37,858 nucleotides of DNA from Bacillota bacterium (GTDB lineage: Bacteria > Bacillota > Sulfobacillia > JACIYH01): assembly GCA_030019365.1 (NCBI GenBank), contig JASEFA010000002.1, forward strand, positions 83,461 to 121,318, in the 5' to 3' direction. How positions within the stretch are numbered: position 1 is the stretch's first letter; every line of letters starts with the position of its first letter. Shown here in pieces: positions 24,101-31,728 of the stretch. Under the pieces are notes generated by a model. It was not told the DNA's origin. It saw only the letters and a list, made by a program, of their open reading frames with translations, and ran no database searches. The translations under genes and the position numbers were made by a program.

Positions 24101-25657
24101 GCCGCCGACTGCACCCTGATCATCGTGGCGCCCGGCACCTACCACGAGAGCCCTATCATCTGCAAGAACGTCAAGCTACAGGGGATGGGGGCCGGCGATA
24201 CGGTCATCGACGGGCGCTTCTTCCTTTCCTACCTGGACGACTGGCTCGCCAAACTCCAATCCATCGAGTTCGACGGTCCCGAGCTCGTTCCACCCGATCA
24301 GGTCAAGGAGATCAGCCGGGGCCAGGTCATCACCGTGGTGGCTAAGGCCGGGTCGTTCAGTTCTTCCTTCCCGCCCCAGGTGGACGGCTTCACCATTACG
24401 GGCGCGCGCGGTGAAGAAGGGGGCGGGATCTACGTGAACGCCCACTGCCAGCACCTCATCATCAGCAACAACGTCATCCGCAGCAACGGGGGCGGGTTCG
24501 GAGGCGGCATCACCATAGGGAAGGCGTACGCTGGCGACAACCACAACGGCCACATCCGCATCCACCACAACCGCGTGGTCAACAACGGCGGCATCAGCCT
24601 GGCCGGCGGCATCGGCATCTTCAACGGGGCGGAGTACTACGAGGTCGACCACAACGAGATCTGCGGGAACTACTCGGCCGAGTACGGGGGCGGCATCTCC
24701 CACTTCGGCCTTAGCGACGGCGGCAGCATCCACCACAACTGCATCCTATTCAACGCTTCTTTCGACGAAGGGGCGGGCGTGTTCGTGGGCGGGGAGCAGC
24801 CGCTACCTCCCGAGGTGCTCAGCGCGGGTTCGGGCCGGGTGGACATCTACAACAACCTCATCGCGGGCAACGTGGCCAACGACGACGGAGGGGGCATCCG
24901 CCTCTTGCAGCCAAGAGACTACCGCATCAACATCTACAACAACTTCATCGTCAACAACGTCTCCACCGACCTGGGCGGGGGCATCGCCCTGGACGATGCG
25001 TCTATGGTGGTGATCTGCAACAACACCATCGCCAAGAACATCACCACCGCCACGGCGGAGGACAGTGATGGCCGGCCCCACGCGGCGGGGCTGGTGAGCG
25101 AAACCCACAGCGACGCTTTCCGGGCCACCCTGCCCCCGGACGATCCCGGATTCAGCAACCCGGTCCTCTTCAACAACATCTTCTGGGACAACCGGGCGGG
25201 CGTGTTCGACCAGACGCTCGAGGCGGGCCGGGGCGGCATCGCCGGAATCGGTGCCCCCGGGGACCCACGGCCGGTGAACGTCATTGACCTGGAGGTCTTC
25301 GGCGCGCCCGCGTTCCTGGAACCCCAGTACTGCACCCTTTCCCGGCCCTATCCGGGAGGGAGCAACAACCGGGTCGGCAACCCCATGTTCGTGCGCGAGT
25401 ACGACACCCGGCTCACGGCGGTGGCATTCAACATGGAGGCCGACTTCAAGACCGTGAGGATAGTGACGGCCATCCCCGAGGCGGAGGGGGATTACCACCT
25501 GACGGCAGCCTCCACCATCGCCATAGACAGAGGGACTCCGCGCGTCACCCGGGTGGTGGCCGGGCAGCTCGAGCTCTTCCAGGCTCCGGCCCGCGATTTC
25601 GACGGTGACTTGCGGCCCCGGCGGGCCGGGTACGACATCGGTGCCGACGAGCTCTGA
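21161..25657 (+). CDS. Giant SdrD-B-like/IPT/beta-helix protein, first gene of the cupredoxin cassette
   Basis: A 1498-residue protein. Four SdrD-B/carboxypeptidase-regulatory-like segments start near residues 138, 399, 536 and 726, each with a beta-strand opening (VRVFHD, GSVFHD, GMVYYA, GFLLDD) and a later GxYxLxx or PPGxYxV hairpin such as LPPGKYGVQAI and LPPGTYVVEVV. Residues about 876-960 form an IPT/TIG fold (ITVTGRGFGATPGVVTLDG). Residues about 966-1370 form a right-handed parallel beta-helix with repeated NNxIxxNxxxxGGGI turns, and the tail RDFDGDLRPRRAGYDIGADEL matches the choice-of-anchor-Q ending. The protein looks made for surface or matrix assembly, yet no signal peptide follows the ATG at 21161 (ribosome site GGGGAGG) and no anchor is seen. 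Three cupredoxin genes follow at 45, 42 and 20 bp; a shared operon is inferred. CGTACTAT near 21104 may be a sporulation-type -10, weakly. Confidence 0.85.
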   Translation: MGGRGGRGRTGEDRSAAGTSAGGTITVVTRDITTGALIPEFKFIVSENNVGDPQADLPEEQRDPARFPSLKPAASHSPVVAAGEASPGSPGAVTVPDGSYLVSVLAPGYKMGGAWVTVAGSPVTAEAWLHPHPLPLSKIRVRVFHDNSPVNGEDDTPLETGLEGFRIVIEDAGGEVTVDYFGNPLGTRYEVDAEGNILFDELGSPVRIPGTGGRILTDANGEAVIENLPPGKYGVQAIPPDGTDWIQTSTIEGTHVIDVWIEEGNDGYSPREGFRAPLVWIGFVRPMEFPPPVAWTTGEIRGRVRTIIEFVPPVRPLVLGDAVDRPWIALTDIGRTDRQVYTGRGDADGTFTIRNVPPGVYQMAIWDEPLDHIISFRTVQVEAGQTVDMGDIGIPRWFGYLRGSVFHDPDADAARQPGEGGIPNVEAGTRFKDGSVQYRTVSDMRGNYALDEVFELERFAVAEVGFTRLAATGATATPDSGIPVPVPTGCTDPQGRYVRCPETHPGALTLAELTWAAKTNRIDWGKKPYGRGENGGISGMVYYATMRNEIDPRYAVAEDYEPGVPGVRVNLYDATVDHMTGAVTPGRLRASVTTDAWEHPTGCRDPEGNPVPCIEVPGISNQVRPGVFDGAYAFAPLPPGTYVVEVVPPPGYRVLDENAVNTGEGDVFAPAGTALAVRARPRLRMAPAPYLPLPHPPYYDPARKVVTVRDDLNATADFFIYTDVPVPGRIVGFLLDDVNIETDPNRIYYGEKRGIPDTPVGIRDFRGRLITTVHSDINGIFEVLLPSTHTRNVPTPSGVAPGMYQIVGNDPGDPDRPNARYNPNYQTLKMVFDVWPGKTTYADVALFPITAFVARPAVQFAQPPRCDVPPGRPELFRVDRVHVEPGGPRQITVTGRGFGATPGVVTLDGLAMPVTTWADTSVTFEVPAIPGGPKQLLITNAAGQTCANGITVHVLDAGYHPPIITVPDAALPTVQSAIDAAADCTLIIVAPGTYHESPIICKNVKLQGMGAGDTVIDGRFFLSYLDDWLAKLQSIEFDGPELVPPDQVKEISRGQVITVVAKAGSFSSSFPPQVDGFTITGARGEEGGGIYVNAHCQHLIISNNVIRSNGGGFGGGITIGKAYAGDNHNGHIRIHHNRVVNNGGISLAGGIGIFNGAEYYEVDHNEICGNYSAEYGGGISHFGLSDGGSIHHNCILFNASFDEGAGVFVGGEQPLPPEVLSAGSGRVDIYNNLIAGNVANDDGGGIRLLQPRDYRINIYNNFIVNNVSTDLGGGIALDDASMVVICNNTIAKNITTATAEDSDGRPHAAGLVSETHSDAFRATLPPDDPGFSNPVLFNNIFWDNRAGVFDQTLEAGRGGIAGIGAPGDPRPVNVIDLEVFGAPAFLEPQYCTLSRPYPGGSNNRVGNPMFVREYDTRLTAVAFNMEADFKTVRIVTAIPEAEGDYHLTAASTIAIDRGTPRVTRVVAGQLELFQAPARDFDGDLRPRRAGYDIGADEL

Positions 25658-25702
25658 CCCCCGCGGTCCGGGGCGCGGCGGCCGACCGGGGAGCGTGATA
25701 CC

Positions 25703-26720
25703 GTGGCCACAGTGAGCAAGCGGTACGGGGCGACCGACGGGTCCATCAGCATGCCCGACGGCACCACCCACTACATCTTCGGCTTCGTCGACATCACCGG
25801 CGTGCCGGAGAACATGATATTCGAGTTCAGGGGCCGGGCCCAGCTCCTGGCTCCTCTGCTCGAGGTGCACGAGGGAGACGAGGTCTACCTCACTCTGACC
25901 AACCTGGGCATGCCCGGGAGGCCCGACCTGGACGACGCCCACACCATCCACTGGCACGGCTTCCCCAACCAGATCCCCCTGTGGGACGGCGTCCCCGAGG
26001 CGTCCGTCTCGGTGCCGGTGGGAAGGGATTTCGTCCACTATTACCGCCCCCGGGATCCGGGGACCTACATGTACCACTGCCACTTCGAACCGGTGGAACA
26101 CATCCAGATGGGCATGGTGGGCCCGCTGGTGGTGCGGCCCCTCATCGAGAAGAGACCCGGGTACGCGGGCAGGAAGTTCGCCTACAACGATCCCGCCACG
26201 GAGTTCGATCGGGAGTACCTCGTCTTCCTGACCGAGATGGACAGCCGTCCCCACCACCTGGTGGCAAACGCGCAGCAGTTCGACTGGACCGAGTACCGCC
26301 CCCAACTACTGGCTGCTGAACGGGAGGGCCTACCCGGACACGGTGAAACCCGCGGGAACGGCCGAGCTGCCCGAGCAGCCATACTCCGCCCTCATCTCCG
26401 CCCAAACGGGGGAGCGGGTCCTGCTGCGCTTCGTGAATCTGGGGTACCAGCAGCATGCCGTGCAGATACTGGGCATCCCCCTCAAGGTGGTGGGCGAGGA
26501 CGCGCAACAGCTGCTGGGAGTGCACGGGGAAGATCTGTCCCGCCGGAGGAACACCCTGTACCTCGCTCCCGGCCAGACCGCAGACGCCATCATCACGGCA
26601 CCCGAACCCGGCGTCTATCCGCTCTACAGCACCAACTTCCACAGGAACACCAACGCCGGGTCGTCTTTCGGCGGGATGATCACCGAAGTGAGGATCTCAC
26701 CCCGGCGAGCCCGCCCCTGA
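25703..26720 (+). CDS. Cupredoxin protein A: type 1 copper site plus half of a trinuclear site; frameshifted
   Basis: Two cupredoxin domains. In domain 1, H80-x2-H83-W-H85-G and YHCH (H125, C126, H127) with H133 and M138 give a whole type 1 copper site (H80, C126, H133, M138) and two of the four HxH pairs of a trinuclear centre. The HCHFEPVEHIQMGM block resembles MofA/OmpB-type oxidases. Domain 2 (about 200 on) keeps only one histidine, in NLGYQQHAVQI. The reading frame breaks at five Cs (26299-26303): 25703-26302 reads in one frame, 26304-26720 in another, and removing one C gives the expected YRPNYWLLNGRAYPDT. This could be true decay, a sequencing error or programmed slippage. The GTG at 25703 follows GGGGAG; no signal peptide. 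Confidence 0.8.
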
Positions 26721-26762
26721 GCGCAGCCGGGCCCGGACCGGCCGGAAGAAGAAGGTGGTCCC

Positions 26763-27926
26763 ATGGCGACGATCGACCTGTGGGTGAAAGACGGGTACCT
26801 CAGCACCCCCGACGGCAACAGCATATACTTCTGGGGCTTCTCGGCCAGCCCCGACGGCCCCGCCCAGGTCCCCGGGCCCCACATGGTGGTGCAGCAGGGC
26901 GAGCAGGTAACCGTCAATCTCATGAACACCCTGCCCCTCGAACCCGTATCGATCGTGTTCCCCGGGCAGTGGCCGGTCTGGGTGGGCGGCAGGCTGGCCC
27001 GGCCCCAGTACGATCCGGCGGGAAACCTGGTCTCCTTCGCCGATCACGCCCCGCCGGACCGCGGGGTGATCTCCTACACCTTCACGCCCGAGCGCCCGGG
27101 GACGTTCCTCTACGAGAGCGGGACCCACCCGCACAAGCAGGTACCCATGGGGCTCTACGGGGCGCTGGTCGTCCGGCCCGCGGACTACGACCCGGCCGAC
27201 CCCGCGCGTAAGACCGCCTATGGCTTCGGCACCGACACCGAGTTCGACCGGGAGTATCTCCTCATCACCGGTGAGATTGATCCCGAACTGAACAACGCCG
27301 TGGGGGAGGGCAGGCCGTACCTGGTGCCGAGGTTCCGGCCCCGCTACTGGACCCTGAACGGGCGCTGTGCCCCCGACACCATCCTGCCCGACCGGGTACC
27401 CCACCTTCCCCACCAGCCGTACGGGTCCATGGTCATGGGGCTACCCGGGGAAAAGATCCTCATCCGCCTTGCCGGGGCGGGCGTCGACAACCACCCCGTG
27501 CACCCCCACGGCAACCACGTCCGGGTGGTGGGCACCGACGGCAGGTTGCTCAGGAACGACGGCACCGACCTCTCCGGCAGGAGGTTCACGGTGCTGGTGG
27601 GGGCCGGGCAAACCTGGGACCTGGTTTTCTCGTGGACCGGCCTGGGATTCACACCCGAGAACCCCATCCCCACCGTCCTGCCCAACAGGAGGAACCTCGG
27701 GGTCGGGGATGCCGGCTGGACCCTGTGGAGCGGCAGCCCTTACCTGGGGCAAAAGGGCGACATCCCCGTGGCGGTCGTCTCCTTCAACGAGTTCGGGGAG
27801 TACTACTTCATGCTGCACGCCCACGAGGAACACAAGATAACCAACTGGGGCGAGTTCCCCGGGGGCATGATGAGCATGATCGCCATCTACCCCTCCCTGA
27901 GCCCCGCCGTGGGAACGCTGCCTTAG
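26763..27926 (+). CDS. Cupredoxin protein B: second half of the trinuclear copper site
   Basis: A 387-residue, two-domain protein, paralogous to A and C. Domain 1 aligns with A domain 1, but the ligands are lost: HTIHWHG becomes VSIVFPG, and YHCHFEPVEHIQMGM becomes YESGTHPHKQVPMGL. Domain 2 has what A lacks: NHPVHPHGNH (H244, H247, H249, H252) and LHAHEEH (H352, H354, H357) before EFPGGMM. Thus B gives two HxH pairs but no type 1 cysteine. With A it completes the eight histidines expected of a trinuclear cluster. The inference is a heteromeric multicopper oxidase with the site at an A1-B2 interface. The ATG at 26763 follows AAGAAGGTGG; no signal peptide. The shared FDREYL segment after domain 1 further ties it to A. 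Confidence 0.85.
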   Translation: MATIDLWVKDGYLSTPDGNSIYFWGFSASPDGPAQVPGPHMVVQQGEQVTVNLMNTLPLEPVSIVFPGQWPVWVGGRLARPQYDPAGNLVSFADHAPPDRGVISYTFTPERPGTFLYESGTHPHKQVPMGLYGALVVRPADYDPADPARKTAYGFGTDTEFDREYLLITGEIDPELNNAVGEGRPYLVPRFRPRYWTLNGRCAPDTILPDRVPHLPHQPYGSMVMGLPGEKILIRLAGAGVDNHPVHPHGNHVRVVGTDGRLLRNDGTDLSGRRFTVLVGAGQTWDLVFSWTGLGFTPENPIPTVLPNRRNLGVGDAGWTLWSGSPYLGQKGDIPVAVVSFNEFGEYYFMLHAHEEHKITNWGEFPGGMMSMIAIYPSLSPAVGTLP

Positions 27927-27946
27927 CGCCGGAAAGGAGAGCCACC

Positions 27947-28948
27947 ATGCCGGCCCTGGTCAGGAAGGATCTGTGGGTGAGAAGAGGTCTCCTGAAGCTG
28001 CCGGGGGCGCACGTGCCGTTCTGGGGGTTTGCCGCCTCTCCCTCGGCCCGGCCGGTGTTGCCCGGGCCCGTGATCACGGCCACCGTGGGCGACGTCATCC
28101 TGGTAACCCTGCGCAACACGGAGCTGCCCGTGCCGGTCTCCCTGATGTTCCCCGGGCAGACGCAGGTCCTCACCAGACGGCCGGCCACCCGCTGGAAACC
28201 GGTCAGCCCCCGCTACCAGGCGGGCAGGATGGTCTCCCTTACCGACACCCTGGACCCCGGACCTGATGGCTGGATCAGGTACCGGTTCCGGGCCAGCAAG
28301 CCCGGGGTGTACCTGTACCAGTCGGGCACCAACCCCGGAGTCCAGGTGCAGATGGGTCTCTACGGGCTGATCGTGGTAAGGCCGGTGGGGTTCGCGAGGC
28401 CGTCCGGCCCCAACTACAGGACGGCCTACGGCGCCCAAACGAGAACGGGCTTCGACATCGAGAAGCTGCTCGTCCTGGGAGAGGTGGATACCGCCATGCA
28501 CGCCAGGGTGGCTGCGGGGGCGGAATTCAACATCCTCAACTTCGCACCCGACTACTGGGTGATCAACGGGCGTTCCTACCCGGACACCGACCGCCCGGAC
28601 TACGATCCCGCCCTGCCCCACCAGCCTCTGGGGTCGGCGGTGGCGGCCAGGACGCGCGGGCGCATACTTCTCCGGCTGATCAACGCGGGCTTCCTCAACC
28701 ACACCATTACCTTGGGAGGTCTGCCGGGACGCGTCGTCGGCGAGGACGGATTCCCCCTCGCCTCCCCCGCGCTTGACGCCACCTACGAGAAGACCGCCGT
28801 GACGCTGGGCGCGGGCCAGAGCCTCGATGTCATCGTCAGACCAGGGCACCCGGGGGAGCACTACCTGCGCGCCCGCGACTACCGCCGCATCGTCAGCGTG
28901 AGCAGCTTCCCGGTCGGGATGATGACCCGCCTAGCGGTCACCGCCTAG
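27947..28948 (+). CDS. Cupredoxin protein C: copper-free paralogue
   Basis: A 333-residue, two-domain paralogue of A and B. Domain 1 aligns with VSLMFPG in place of HTIHWHG and YQSGTNPGVQVQMGL in place of the HCH block. Domain 2 has NHTITLGGLPGRVVGEDG, keeping one histidine, and RARDYRRIV in place of B's LHAHEEH. So no copper site is expected; it should be structural, as the blue-copper-free domains of ceruloplasmin-like six-domain oxidases are. The ATG at 27947 follows AAGGAGAG, 20 bp after the stop of B. No signal peptide. It is the last gene of the cassette; no clear terminator follows within 80 bp. Confidence 0.85.
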   Translation: MPALVRKDLWVRRGLLKLPGAHVPFWGFAASPSARPVLPGPVITATVGDVILVTLRNTELPVPVSLMFPGQTQVLTRRPATRWKPVSPRYQAGRMVSLTDTLDPGPDGWIRYRFRASKPGVYLYQSGTNPGVQVQMGLYGLIVVRPVGFARPSGPNYRTAYGAQTRTGFDIEKLLVLGEVDTAMHARVAAGAEFNILNFAPDYWVINGRSYPDTDRPDYDPALPHQPLGSAVAARTRGRILLRLINAGFLNHTITLGGLPGRVVGEDGFPLASPALDATYEKTAVTLGAGQSLDVIVRPGHPGEHYLRARDYRRIVSVSSFPVGMMTRLAVTA

Positions 28949-29031
28949 CGGTCCCGGCCTCGGCCCACCCGCATAATCAATGGCTCGGGTTGCCGCCATC
29001 GCACAGGTCATTACGCTTGTATCTTGAGCTA

Positions 29032-29060
29032 TTGACAGATAGCAAAGACTAGGGCAATGT
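29032..29060 (+). promoter_or_regulatory. Candidate promoter (TTGACA-17-CAATGT)
   Basis: A perfect -35, TTGACA at 29032-29037, with CAATGT 17 bp further on, in the AT-richest pocket after the cupredoxin genes. It would serve the HTH remnant and the HAD gene. Confidence 0.4.
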
Positions 29061-29128
29061 ACCAGCAGACCTTGCTTTCCCTGGTGACGAGGCACCGGCC
29101 AAGCGGTCCACCGGTTGAGGTGATCGTC

Positions 29129-29311
29129 TTGGTCGAACCACTCCTTACACCCGAGCAGGTGGCCGACAGAATACGTATCAGCCGTCTGACGGTCATGCAC
29201 TACCTCCGTACCGCGACGGCCTCCTGCGCATGCTGGCGCACCCCAGGAGGACCCGAGGCTTTCAGGGGCCCGCTTGCCGGCCACCGTTCCATGGGGGGGC
29301 GGGAATCCTGA
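29129..29311 (+). pseudogene. Remnant of an excisionase/MerR-type HTH protein
   Basis: From a TTG at 29129, VEPLLTPEQVADRIRISRLTVMHYLR matches the start of HTH_17 (excisionase-like) DNA-binding proteins, in which an arginine-rich wing should follow. Instead the frame runs into unrelated residues; one base shift gives YLRDGLLRM, suggesting a frameshift at about 29208-29212. What follows shows no domain and merges with the start of the HAD gene. Probably inactive. Confidence 0.45.
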
Positions 29312-29316
29312 ACGCG

Positions 29317-30024
29317 GTGGTATTCGACCTGTTTCACACCCTGGTGGATCCCGAACAGTTTCGTCCTCCAGGCTTCGTGCGGTCACACGCCGTCGCCGAC
29401 CTGCTGGGGTTTCCCCGGGCCGAGTTTACGCACTACTGGGCCCTGACCAGGCACCGGCGGAACACCGATTCGTCTCTCTCCGTGCGGACGCTCATCCGGG
29501 AATACGCCCGGTCCAAGGACCTGCCCGTGTCTGAGCAGGCTCTCCAGGAAGCGGAGGAGTACCTGGGCAGGTACCAGGATATGGCCATCCTGGAACCTGA
29601 CCCCGGGGTACTCGATGCCCTGCGGAACCTCAGGGGCCGGGGGATGCGCATCGCCGTCCTGAGCAACATAGACGCACGTGAAATCGCGGCGTGGCCGCGC
29701 TCTCCCCTCCGCCCGCTGGTGGACCGGACCTGCTTCTCCTGCTTCACCGGGGTGGAGAAGCCCGACCCGCGGGCGTTCGCCATGTGCCTGGAGGCTCTTG
29801 GTGTGGCAGCAGCGGATGCGGCCTTCGTCGGGGACGGGGGCGACGGCGAGCTGGCGGGGGCAAAGCGGGCCGGTTTCGGGTGCGTCGTCTTCCTGCGCCG
29901 CTGGGTGGCAGTGAACGGGTTACGTTCCCCGGAGGAACTCGCCGCCTTCGCCCGGCAGGCGGACTGTTGCGTGGACGATTTCCCCGCGCTGGTGGATCTC
30001 GTGCTGTCTAGTTCCCCCGGCTGA
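29317..30024 (+). CDS. HAD-family hydrolase
   Basis: About 235 residues with the HAD motifs in order: I in VVFDLFHTLVD (nucleophile D; the second acid is F, as in haloacid-dehalogenase-type members), II in IAVLSNID, III in the lysine of GVEKPDPRAF, IV in FVGDGGDGELAGAKRAGF. The cap is helical (about 20-95). It probably removes phosphate from, or dehalogenates, a small molecule. The start is uncertain: the GTG at 29317 begins right at motif I; an ATG at 29230 lies in the HTH remnant without a ribosome site; a CTG at 29308 is better placed behind GGGGGGGCGGG. The 3' end overlaps the CPBP tail scrap on the other strand. Confidence 0.82.
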   Translation: MVFDLFHTLVDPEQFRPPGFVRSHAVADLLGFPRAEFTHYWALTRHRRNTDSSLSVRTLIREYARSKDLPVSEQALQEAEEYLGRYQDMAILEPDPGVLDALRNLRGRGMRIAVLSNIDAREIAAWPRSPLRPLVDRTCFSCFTGVEKPDPRAFAMCLEALGVAAADAAFVGDGGDGELAGAKRAGFGCVVFLRRWVAVNGLRSPEELAAFARQADCCVDDFPALVDLVLSSSPG

Positions 30025-30125
30025 TGGCCACCCTCCTGGGCCCGTAAAGGGCGACCACTACCGCCGCCAGGAGGGCGGTCCACACGGTGCGGTACACGAG
30101 CCTCCCTTCCGGGCCGGTGCTACCT
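30008..30125 (-). pseudogene. C-terminal scrap of a CPBP (CAAX-type) membrane protease
   Basis: On the minus strand, the last helix YRTVWTALLAAVVVALYGPRR before a short tail and stop at 30008 is the usual ending of CPBP-family intramembrane proteases. The frame is open upstream for about ten codons, but the catalytic motifs are absent. From a GTG at 30097 behind GGAAGGGAGG it could be translated as a 29-residue membrane peptide, so a small-protein role cannot be excluded. Confidence 0.5.
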
Positions 30126-30398
30126 TCCCTCTGCCTGTCCAAGTACGGCTTCGAGCAACACGCGGACCTCGTGTGCGCCAGCTTCGAACAACCGGCGCAC
30201 CTCCGCGTTCACTTGCTTGTAGGACTTCCTCCATGGTGGCAGGCCGCTCCACGCCCTGTACTGGCCTGCCAGCCAGAGGTACCGGTCCAACTCGCGGGCA
30301 GTCACGGGGAAGCCAAGCGATTCACCGGAGGTAGAAGTTGACGCCTCCGCCTCCCGTGTTCTACCATGTGTCAAAGAAGACGCGGGGCCGGTGCCCAC
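30120..30398 (-). CDS. Small hypothetical protein
   Basis: A frame of 92 codons whose latter part, about residues 32-92, has protein-like composition (TARELDRYLWLAGQYRAW, then KSYKQVNAEVRRLFEAGAHE, LLEAVLGQAEGR), probably helical. No family was recognised. Possible starts are GTG 30398 and GTG 30305; neither has a ribosome site. It may be a remnant, like its neighbours. Confidence 0.3.
   Translation of the reverse strand: MGTGPASSLTHGRTREAEASTSTSGESLGFPVTARELDRYLWLAGQYRAWSGLPPWRKSYKQVNAEVRRLFEAGAHEVRVLLEAVLGQAEGR
30338..30367 (+). promoter_or_regulatory. Candidate promoter of the tandem GNAT gene
   Basis: TTGACG at 30338-30343 and TACCAT at 30362-30367 are 18 bp apart, 118 bp upstream of the GNAT start. 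It lies over the 5' part of the small minus-strand frame. Confidence 0.4.
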
Positions 30399-30484
30399 GG
30401 AATAGGCGAGGGTGGCCGGGTTCCCCTCGGCTGACGAGGGGAAAGCGCTGGCCGCGTTGTGCCTGACGAAGGGGGCGAGGGGGC

Positions 30485-31696
30485 ATGGGGCGCCACGTGG
30501 AGGTCTGCGTGAGGCCGCTCCGGCGCGAGGATCTCGCCGGCATACACGGCATCCTGCGGCAGCCGGAGGTGGTGAGGCAAACCCTGCAGCTGCCGTCGCT
30601 GCAGGTGGGCTGGATGAGCGGGTGGCTGGCCGATCCCCAGAGCAGGATTAGCCTGGTGGCCGAACTGGTCCACCTCAGCGGACGTCCGGGACAGGAGACG
30701 CGGCAGGCCGTCGTGGGGATGATCTCCCTGCAGCGGTTTACGGGGCGCCAGGAGCATGTGGCCGGCCTGGGGATGTTCGTAGACCCCGCCTTCCACGGGC
30801 GGGGCATCGGGACCCGGCTCGTGGAGGCTGCCCTGGAGGCGGCCGACCGGGAGTGGCAGGTCGTGCGCACCCAACTCGCGGTTTACCCCGACAACGAACC
30901 AGCCCTGCGCCTGTACCGGCGCTTCGGGTTCCGGGAGGAGGGCCGCCTCGCCCGCATGGCCATCCGGGACGGAACCTACGTGGACGCCATGGTCATGGCC
31001 CGAATCCGTCCCGATCTTGCCACCGCCGGTGATGCCCGCGAGGAAGAGACCGCCGACCAGGTGCCCGCTACCCACGGGCGGGGCGCCGGCGCTGCCCCGG
31101 AGAGGCGCGGTCCCGCTCTCGGGGGAGCAGCACGGGATGCCACCGCCAGCGACGCGGATGCGATCGAGGTGAGACCGCCGGACCCCGCCGACGCCGCCGG
31201 CCTGGTGCGCCTGTACCGCGATCCCGGCCTCATCCGCAACAGCCTGCTCGTCCCGGACCCGCCCCCCGACGAGAAGGACGTCGCAGAGAAACTGGGGACC
31301 CCACCCGGGGTACCTGTGCACGTGTTCGTCGCCGTCTTGCGCGGGGAGCTTTGCGGGGAGGTCCGGCTGGCACCCCAGCGCTCGCCACGGATGGCCCACA
31401 GCGCCCAGGTCACCCTGCTGGTACCACCGCCCGGCAGCTCTCTGGCCGAGGGCCTGGGCTTTCCCGCCCGCCCGGTCGCCCGGGCCCTGCTCGAGGCAGC
31501 ACTGGACCTGGCGGATCGCTGGCTTCTGCTTTACCGGCTGCGCCTGGACACGTACCCGGACGAAGAGTGGCTGTTCCCCGTGCTCCAGGGGCTCGGCTTC
31601 GTCGTCGAGGCCAGAGACCGCATGGCCGCCGCCCGCGACGGGCGCTACGACGACCGCCTGGTTTGGGGCCGGCTCAGGCCCGGCAGCCCCATGTAA
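30485..31696 (+). CDS. Tandem GNAT acetyltransferase
   Basis: A 403-residue protein with two GNAT-like halves. The first (1-178) is complete: VRPLRREDLAGIHGIL, the acetyl-CoA loop FHGRGIGTRLVEAAL, and YPDNEPALRLYRRFGFREEGRL, as in YhhY/RimI-like N-acetyltransferases. The second (about 226-403: VRPPDPADAAGLVRLYRDPGLI ... ARALLEAALDLADRW ... FPVLQGLGFVVEARDR) keeps the outline but lacks the Q/RxxGxG loop, so it is probably a regulatory or structural half. They are joined by about 45 residues of Ala/Gly/Asp/Arg-rich linker. The ATG at 30485 follows GCGAGGGGGC. The substrate is unknown. Confidence 0.82.
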   Translation: MGRHVEVCVRPLRREDLAGIHGILRQPEVVRQTLQLPSLQVGWMSGWLADPQSRISLVAELVHLSGRPGQETRQAVVGMISLQRFTGRQEHVAGLGMFVDPAFHGRGIGTRLVEAALEAADREWQVVRTQLAVYPDNEPALRLYRRFGFREEGRLARMAIRDGTYVDAMVMARIRPDLATAGDAREEETADQVPATHGRGAGAAPERRGPALGGAARDATASDADAIEVRPPDPADAAGLVRLYRDPGLIRNSLLVPDPPPDEKDVAEKLGTPPGVPVHVFVAVLRGELCGEVRLAPQRSPRMAHSAQVTLLVPPPGSSLAEGLGFPARPVARALLEAALDLADRWLLLYRLRLDTYPDEEWLFPVLQGLGFVVEARDRMAAARDGRYDDRLVWGRLRPGSPM

Positions 31697-31728
31697 GAAT
31701 CCACCGGACTGCGCATGAGGTGGGAGGA

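Noticed and set aside
22526-26305. Two minus-strand frames of 539 and 500 codons over the giant protein and cupredoxin A.
   Set aside because: They are Gly/Val/Asp/His-rich complements of the coding strand, with no ribosome site or fold; the plus strand has clear domains.
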